Below the pieces are notes generated by a model, which saw only the letters and a program-made list of their open reading frames with translations, searched no databases and was not told where the DNA came from. The position numbers and the translations under genes were made by a program. From NCBI GenBank assembly GCA_964627045.1, contig CAZVIK010000146.1:1-10290 (forward strand): 10,290 nt of DNA. Direction: 5' to 3'. Source of the DNA: CAZVIK01 sp964627045. GTDB lineage: Bacteria > Acidobacteriota > Terriglobia > Bryobacterales > Bryobacteraceae. Of the stretch, positions 6,662 through 10,290 are shown in pieces. Each line of letters starts with the position of its first letter. Positions within the stretch are counted from its first letter, which is position 1.

Positions 6662-6683
6662 GGTTCTTGGTTGTGTTTTCGCG

Positions 6684-6689
6684 AGGAGG
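6684..6689 (+). promoter_or_regulatory. Ribosome binding site of the OFA transporter
   Basis: AGGAGG is a perfect anti-16S match. It lies 9 bases before the ATG at 6699 and 6 before an adjacent in-frame GTG at 6696. It sets the start here and argues against a longer N-terminus reaching back to a TTG at 6639. Confidence 0.8.
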
Positions 6690-6698
6690 CGGGCGGTG

Positions 6699-7904
6699 AT
6701 GCGCTGGGTTGTGTTGGCGGCTTCCGTGGTGTTGCAGACCTGCCTCGGCGCTATTTATGCGTGGAGCGCGTGGGTGCCCGCGCTGAAAGGCGTACACGGA
6801 ATCACCGGCGGCCAGGCCGGCCTGATTTTCGGCGTGGCGATCGCGGTGTTCACCTCGGCGGCGGTCTTCGCCGGACGGGTGATGGAGCGGCGCGGTCCGC
6901 GCCTGGTCGCCTCGATTGGCGCGGTGCTGTTCGGGGCGGGTTACCTGGCGTCGTCGTATTCCGGCGGGTCGTTCGGGTGGCTGTTGGCCAGCCTGGGTGT
7001 GCTGGTGGGTCTGGGGACCGGTTTCGGTTATGTTTGCCCGCTGGCAACTTGCGTGCGGTGGTTTCCGGAACACAAAGGACTGATCACCGGCGTGGCCGTC
7101 GCCGGATTCGGCGGCGGGGCGATCCTCTTGTCGGGGCTGGCGGGCCACTGGCTGTCGAGCGGGATGCCCGTGCTGGAAGCGTTCCGGCTGGTGGGTGTTT
7201 CCTACGGGGCGGTGGCGCTGGCCGCCGCGCTGCTGCTGCGGATTCCGGAGGCGTCCGCGGGGCCGCCGCAGCCGCTGGTGCCGGTGCGGACGTTGTTCGG
7301 GTCGCGCGAGTTTTGGGCCCTGGCGGCAGGGATGTTCGCGGGGACCTTTGGAGGGCTGCTGGTGGTGGGGAATCTCGGCCCGATGGGCCTTGCTGCGGGG
7401 CTGCCCTCGAAGAGCGCGATCTTGAGCATCCAGGTGTTCGCCGCGGGCAATGCGGCCGGGCGGGTCGGTTGGGGGTGGCTCTATGACCGCTTCGGGCGCA
7501 GTGTTCTTCCGGCTTCGTTGCTGGCCATCCTATTGGCAATCCTGGCGCTCTCGGCGGCGGGCTCGGCGGGCGCGTTCCTGATGCTGGCGGCCTTGGCCGG
7601 ATTCTGTTTCGGCGCGTGTTTCGTGGTGTACGCGGCGCAGGTGGCGAACGTGTTCGGTGCGGCCCACCTGGGCGGGGTGTATCCGATCATATTCCTGGCG
7701 TACGGATTCGCCGGACTCACCGGACCGGCCACGGGAGGCGCGATCGCCGACCGGACAGGGAGCTTCGACGCGGCGGTGGCGATCGCCTGCGCGATCCTGG
7801 CGCTCGGCGCTTTCGCGGTCTGGAGGGCGGGGCGGAGTGACGCTCCCGGTGGCACGGTGGCGGTTCGGCTGGAGGAGGCGCAGGCCGTGCGCGAGCGGGC
7901 GTAG
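6699..7904 (+). CDS. Major facilitator superfamily transporter, OFA (oxalate/formate antiporter-like) family
   Basis: The 401-residue product is an inner-membrane carrier with about 12 hydrophobic segments, the normal MFS size. OFA-type features: helix 1 motif CLGAIYAWSAWVPAL (15-29), an MFS signature between helices 2 and 3 (GRVMERRGPR, 59-68), GTGFGYVCPLATCVRWFPEHKGLITG followed by AVAGFGGGA in the helix 4-5 region, GRVGWGWLYDRFGRS after helix 8, and AYGFAGLTGPATGG in helix 11. Characterised OFA members exchange oxalate for formate or carry other small carboxylates. In OxlT of Oxalobacter a helix 8 Arg and a helix 11 Lys bind oxalate. Here an Arg is present in the helix 8 segment, but I see no Lys in the helix 11 segment, so oxalate exchange should not be assumed. 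The ATG is chosen from the ribosome binding site at 6684-6689; the GTG at 6696 would add one residue. The gene converges on the PEPC-like gene 26 bp away. Confidence 0.92.
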   Translation: MRWVVLAASVVLQTCLGAIYAWSAWVPALKGVHGITGGQAGLIFGVAIAVFTSAAVFAGRVMERRGPRLVASIGAVLFGAGYLASSYSGGSFGWLLASLGVLVGLGTGFGYVCPLATCVRWFPEHKGLITGVAVAGFGGGAILLSGLAGHWLSSGMPVLEAFRLVGVSYGAVALAAALLLRIPEASAGPPQPLVPVRTLFGSREFWALAAGMFAGTFGGLLVVGNLGPMGLAAGLPSKSAILSIQVFAAGNAAGRVGWGWLYDRFGRSVLPASLLAILLAILALSAAGSAGAFLMLAALAGFCFGACFVVYAAQVANVFGAAHLGGVYPIIFLAYGFAGLTGPATGGAIADRTGSFDAAVAIACAILALGAFAVWRAGRSDAPGGTVAVRLEEAQAVRERA

Positions 7905-7927
7905 CCCGAGCAGACGCGCGGGCGTAG
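7895..7927. repeat. 10-bp direct repeat GCGGGCGTAG at the convergent junction
   Basis: GCGGGCGTAG occurs at 7895-7904, where it includes the transporter stop codon, and again at 7918-7927, just before the convergent stop codon. The period is 23 bp. It could be a small tandem duplication at the gene ends; chance is possible given the base composition. Confidence 0.45.
7896..7908. other. Small hairpin over the transporter stop codon, between convergent genes
   Basis: CGGGC (7896-7900) pairs with GCCCG (7904-7908) around a 3-base loop, overlapping the TAG stop codon. The 26-bp convergent gap has no T-run on either strand, so termination by this hairpin alone is doubtful. Confidence 0.3.
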
Positions 7928-7930
7928 AAG

Positions 7931-10290
7931 TCAGCCGTTCTCGCCCGCCGCCCGGGCGATCTGGAGAAGGTAGAAGCGCAGCAGGGCCTGGCGGCTCGGC
8001 GAAACCGCCTGTTCTTCGATACGAACGATCCGCTCGACTTCGCGCATCGCGCGCACGACGTTCACCGGGACTTCCACCGATGTGCGGGGCGCCTGCGCCA
8101 GGTACTCAATGGCGGCGATCAGGAACTGGCGCAGCGAGTCGTCCTCCGGGGCGCGGAACACAGACGAGTGGCCGCGCGGTTTTCGCGGAGGCGGCGCGGC
8201 GAGCGCGCTCCCCGGGGCGGCGCGGCGAGTGACCGAGTACAACGCGGTGGCCAGCTCGACAAAGCTGGAAACCCGGGCGTAGACGGGCTCCTGCAAGATC
8301 CTCCACGCCTTCTCCCGCCACTTGCGGATCTCCTGGGGCACCGCGAGGAGACGCCGGACGTCGTGGCGCCACTCTCCGGTGGCGGGCCGTCCGATTTGCG
8401 CGAGCAGGGCGTCCATGTCGGTGTTGAACAGATCCGGCTGCAAGAGCACGGCCAGGTCGGGACGCAGGGCGGGGAGCAGGCGCGCGCGGAAGCGGTCGCC
8501 TTCGAAGAACTCGGATACCGGGACGCCGTGCCGGCGCAGCACCTCGCGCTGGAACAACGGGATGCTTGGCCGGATCAGGTCCATGTCCTCGCGCAGCGCG
8601 GTGAGGGCGCTGTTGCCGGCCTGGAAGCCGCGCTCGACGGCGCCGAGCCAGCGCCGGTCGAGGTCCTGGAACAGGCGCAAGGTGTGGAGGATCTCGTAGA
8701 CCGGGAGATGCGGCAGAATCCGGTCGGCGAGGGCCGCGGGGTCGCCGGCCTCGGCGGCCCGGTCGCCGGCGAAGGCGTTCATCGCGCGAAACAGGCCGGT
8801 GGTCAACTGGTTGATGCCGAGCAGATAGGTTTGCGCCTGGTTGTGGGCGATGGCGCGCAGCGAACTCCCGAAGCGCGCGAAAGGAATGGTGGCGGCGATC
8901 CGCTCCAGGATCTGGTGGCCGCGCCCGGCCGGCGCGCCGCCGGTGGGACGCAGCGTCGGACGGTCGCGCAGAGGCGGGATTGAGGTGGCGATGAAGTGCG
9001 AGACGACGTAGATGCCCACCACGTCGTCCTCGGCGCCATATAGGATGCGGCGGAAGTTTTCGGTGGCCGCCTTCATGAAATCGTCCACCAGCGCGTCCTG
9101 GAACCCCAAGGTGAGGCGGCGGAGTTCCTGGAGGGCGCGGCCGGTGTAGGGAAGGCGCGTTCCGGTGAACGGCTCGGCCGCGCGATAGGTTTCGGCGGCG
9201 GCAATACGCTGCGCTTCGGCGACGTGGTGGAGCAGCCGGGCCAGTTCCTCGACCGGCAGGTGGCGGAGCCGTTCGGAGAGGTTGCTCTGAAACGTCCGCA
9301 GATCGCCGCTGGAAAAGACGCCGAGCAGGGGCGTAGCGGCGTAGCGCGTGCTGCGCTTGGCCGAGGGTTCCACGGCCTCGTCAAGAGCGCGTTCGTCTTC
9401 GGGCGACAGCCGGAAAGCGGGCTGTCCGGAGGCCGGCGAGTAGTAGCCGCTCTGGCGCTGGGCGGGCTCGCCGCTGCCCATCTTCACGCGCACCTGGGCG
9501 ACCAGGCCGCGTTCGGCCAGCCAGCGCAGGATGTCGAACTTGGCCTGTTTGAACGCCTCCAGCCCGGCGGCCTGCCCGATCTGCTGGCTGAGATCCGACC
9601 CGGCGATGAAAACCTCGCAGATCATCTCCGAGAACCGCTCGGCGGCCGTCTGATCCAAGCGCCGGCTGTGGACGGCGTAATCCCAGACCTTTCCCAGATA
9701 GCCCGCGACCTTGCTGGTAACGGCCACGTCCTCGAACAACGGCACCAGCCAGACCGAAGGAAGATCGCACGGGCCGGCGCGAAGGGCCTCCTCCCGCTTG
9801 GCCCGCATGCGGCGGTCGAGCGAAATCAAGGCTTCCGCCTCCGACGACATGCTGACTTGCAAAGCGAGGACCATCCCGGGATTGCCGTGCCGCGCCGCGA
9901 TCTCGTTAATCTCCACAATGTTGTGCGCGGTGGTGTCGATGGCGAACGGATCGGGTGCGGTGACCAGGCTCTGGTGGATGCGGGGGGTGACGGCGAACCG
10001 GCGCAACAGGTCGCGGAACCCGGCGATTTCGAGGAGGAATCCATCGCCGCCCGCGTGGCGGCGGACCTCGCCGAGATTGGCGCGCAGGACCTTGCGCAAC
10101 GACTTGTTCAACGCGAAATAGCGCTCCAGCGTGCGCCGCCGTTCGCGCCGCAGGTCCAGCATGCGGCGTTCGAGCCGGTCATTGTGCTCTGACATGGCCG
10201 TCAGGGGATCGCGGGCCAGCCCGAGGCGCATCCCGAGCTTCCGGACCGATCCCGGCTCGACGGCGAAGGGGAGCAAGCCGCGGTAGCGGC
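7931..10290 (-). CDS. Phosphoenolpyruvate carboxylase-like protein, archaeal-type related (5' end outside window)
   Basis: The frame runs from the right edge to a TGA stop at 7933-7931. A TTG at 10276 is the first possible start inside the window, but codons stay open beyond it (reading RYRG), so the gene is almost certainly 5'-partial. Numbering below counts the 10276 codon as 1. Residues 135-275 resemble PEPC cores: LQVSMSSEAEAL (139-150), WLVPLFEDV (176-184), EVFIAGSDLSQQIGQAAG (221-238) and VKMGSGEPAQRQSGYYSP (264-281), then a TFQS near 330. In archaeal-type PEPC the matching blocks are roughly IPLFED, F-ARSDPA and GVGSxPFRG. Glu182 and Asp228 match the two metal-binding acids of PEPC (Glu506 and Asp543 in the E. 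coli enzyme). The enzyme would carboxylate phosphoenolpyruvate to oxaloacetate in the cytoplasm. At 785 or more residues it is far longer than archaeal PEPC (about 500) and lacks the bacterial FHGRGG signature, so activity is unproven. There is no signal peptide in view and no operon partner in the window. Coding status is certain; the PEPC call is moderate. Confidence 0.62.
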   Translation of the reverse strand, partial: RYRGLLPFAVEPGSVRKLGMRLGLARDPLTAMSEHNDRLERRMLDLRRERRRTLERYFALNKSLRKVLRANLGEVRRHAGGDGFLLEIAGFRDLLRRFAVTPRIHQSLVTAPDPFAIDTTAHNIVEINEIAARHGNPGMVLALQVSMSSEAEALISLDRRMRAKREEALRAGPCDLPSVWLVPLFEDVAVTSKVAGYLGKVWDYAVHSRRLDQTAAERFSEMICEVFIAGSDLSQQIGQAAGLEAFKQAKFDILRWLAERGLVAQVRVKMGSGEPAQRQSGYYSPASGQPAFRLSPEDERALDEAVEPSAKRSTRYAATPLLGVFSSGDLRTFQSNLSERLRHLPVEELARLLHHVAEAQRIAAAETYRAAEPFTGTRLPYTGRALQELRRLTLGFQDALVDDFMKAATENFRRILYGAEDDVVGIYVVSHFIATSIPPLRDRPTLRPTGGAPAGRGHQILERIAATIPFARFGSSLRAIAHNQAQTYLLGINQLTTGLFRAMNAFAGDRAAEAGDPAALADRILPHLPVYEILHTLRLFQDLDRRWLGAVERGFQAGNSALTALREDMDLIRPSIPLFQREVLRRHGVPVSEFFEGDRFRARLLPALRPDLAVLLQPDLFNTDMDALLAQIGRPATGEWRHDVRRLLAVPQEIRKWREKAWRILQEPVYARVSSFVELATALYSVTRRAAPGSALAAPPPRKPRGHSSVFRAPEDDSLRQFLIAAIEYLAQAPRTSVEVPVNVVRAMREVERIVRIEEQAVSPSRQALLRFYLLQIARAAGENG

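Larger units (their letters stand above)
6445..6695. other. Intergenic regulatory region upstream of the OFA transporter
   Basis: This is the longest non-coding stretch of the window. It holds, in order: a TGTAAC direct repeat (6481-6486 and 6493-6498), a small GC-rich hairpin (ACCGC/GCGGT, 6502-6515), a candidate extended -10 (6515-6525), several short stems (6528-6604) and a second extended -10 (6653-6661). No intrinsic terminator with a T-run follows the glycoside hydrolase stop codon. I see no convincing gene on either strand; the longer reading frames here are edges of antisense shadows. Confidence 0.6.

Noticed and set aside
6639..6698. Upstream in-frame start (TTG at 6639) adding 20 residues to the transporter
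   Set aside because: The AGGAGG at 6684-6689 lies inside this extension, and the first membrane helix begins normally at the ATG at 6699.
9914..9931. TAHN (residues 116-119 of the PEPC-like protein) as the bacterial TAHPTE catalytic histidine motif
   Set aside because: It lies only about 64 residues before the PLFED block, whereas in bacterial PEPC the spacing is several hundred residues, and the PTE part is absent.
10274..10276. TTG as the true start of the PEPC-like protein
   Set aside because: The frame remains open to the window edge and the sequence before the TTG reads like continuing protein. It is only the first possible start codon inside the window.
1..10290. CRISPR array, insertion sequence, tRNA, rRNA or attachment site
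   Set aside because: I looked for regularly spaced repeats, terminal inverted repeats with transposase motifs, and tRNA T-arm sequences and saw none.

Overview
The window looks like a chromosomal segment from a high-GC Acidobacterium, probably of the Solibacter/Bryobacter type. The clearest taxonomic clue is the truncated protein at the left edge. Its N-terminus carries the DFRYATRGL, GIGVNTAIFS and LLRPLPY motifs of the acidobacterial ADOP-type ABC permeases. Coding density is high, intergenic spaces are short, GTG starts are common, and I see no mobile element, CRISPR array, rRNA or tRNA gene. The lineage is inferred from protein motifs and has not been tested by a search.

Layout. Positions 1-2561 (minus strand) read as one operon, transcribed right to left: a secreted TPR-repeat protein, two small secreted proteins of unknown function, then the start of the ADOP/MacB-like permease that leaves the window. 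Gene junctions are tight: a 4-base GTGA overlap, then 15 bp, then 54 bp. A 41-bp divergent space (2562-2602) separates this operon from argS (2603-4549, plus), which encodes arginyl-tRNA synthetase. Next comes a secreted beta-galactosidase-like enzyme related to GH35/DUF5597 (4663-6444, plus), with its own sigma70-like promoter. A 251-bp intergenic region (6445-6695) follows. It holds two candidate extended -10 promoters, a TGTAAC direct repeat and possible RNA stems. It precedes an OFA-family major facilitator transporter (6699-7904, plus). The last gene (7931-10290, minus, 5' end outside the window) converges on the transporter with a 26-bp gap. It encodes a large protein that resembles phosphoenolpyruvate carboxylases, most of all the archaeal type, but it is longer and diverges in places.

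How the genes relate. Only the left operon looks like a functional unit: TPR scaffold, two exported helical proteins and a membrane permease suggest a cell-envelope complex. The other genes appear to be separate units: translation, polysaccharide side-chain trimming, organic-anion transport and possibly anaplerotic carbon fixation. An OFA carrier beside a PEPC-like gene could hint at C2-C4 acid metabolism, but the two genes are convergent and not co-transcribed, so that link is weak.

Most worth a second look: the atypical PEPC-like protein; the divergent promoter, where argS appears leaderless and the two -10 boxes share one TATA core; the unknown secreted-protein operon; and the leader region upstream of the OFA transporter.
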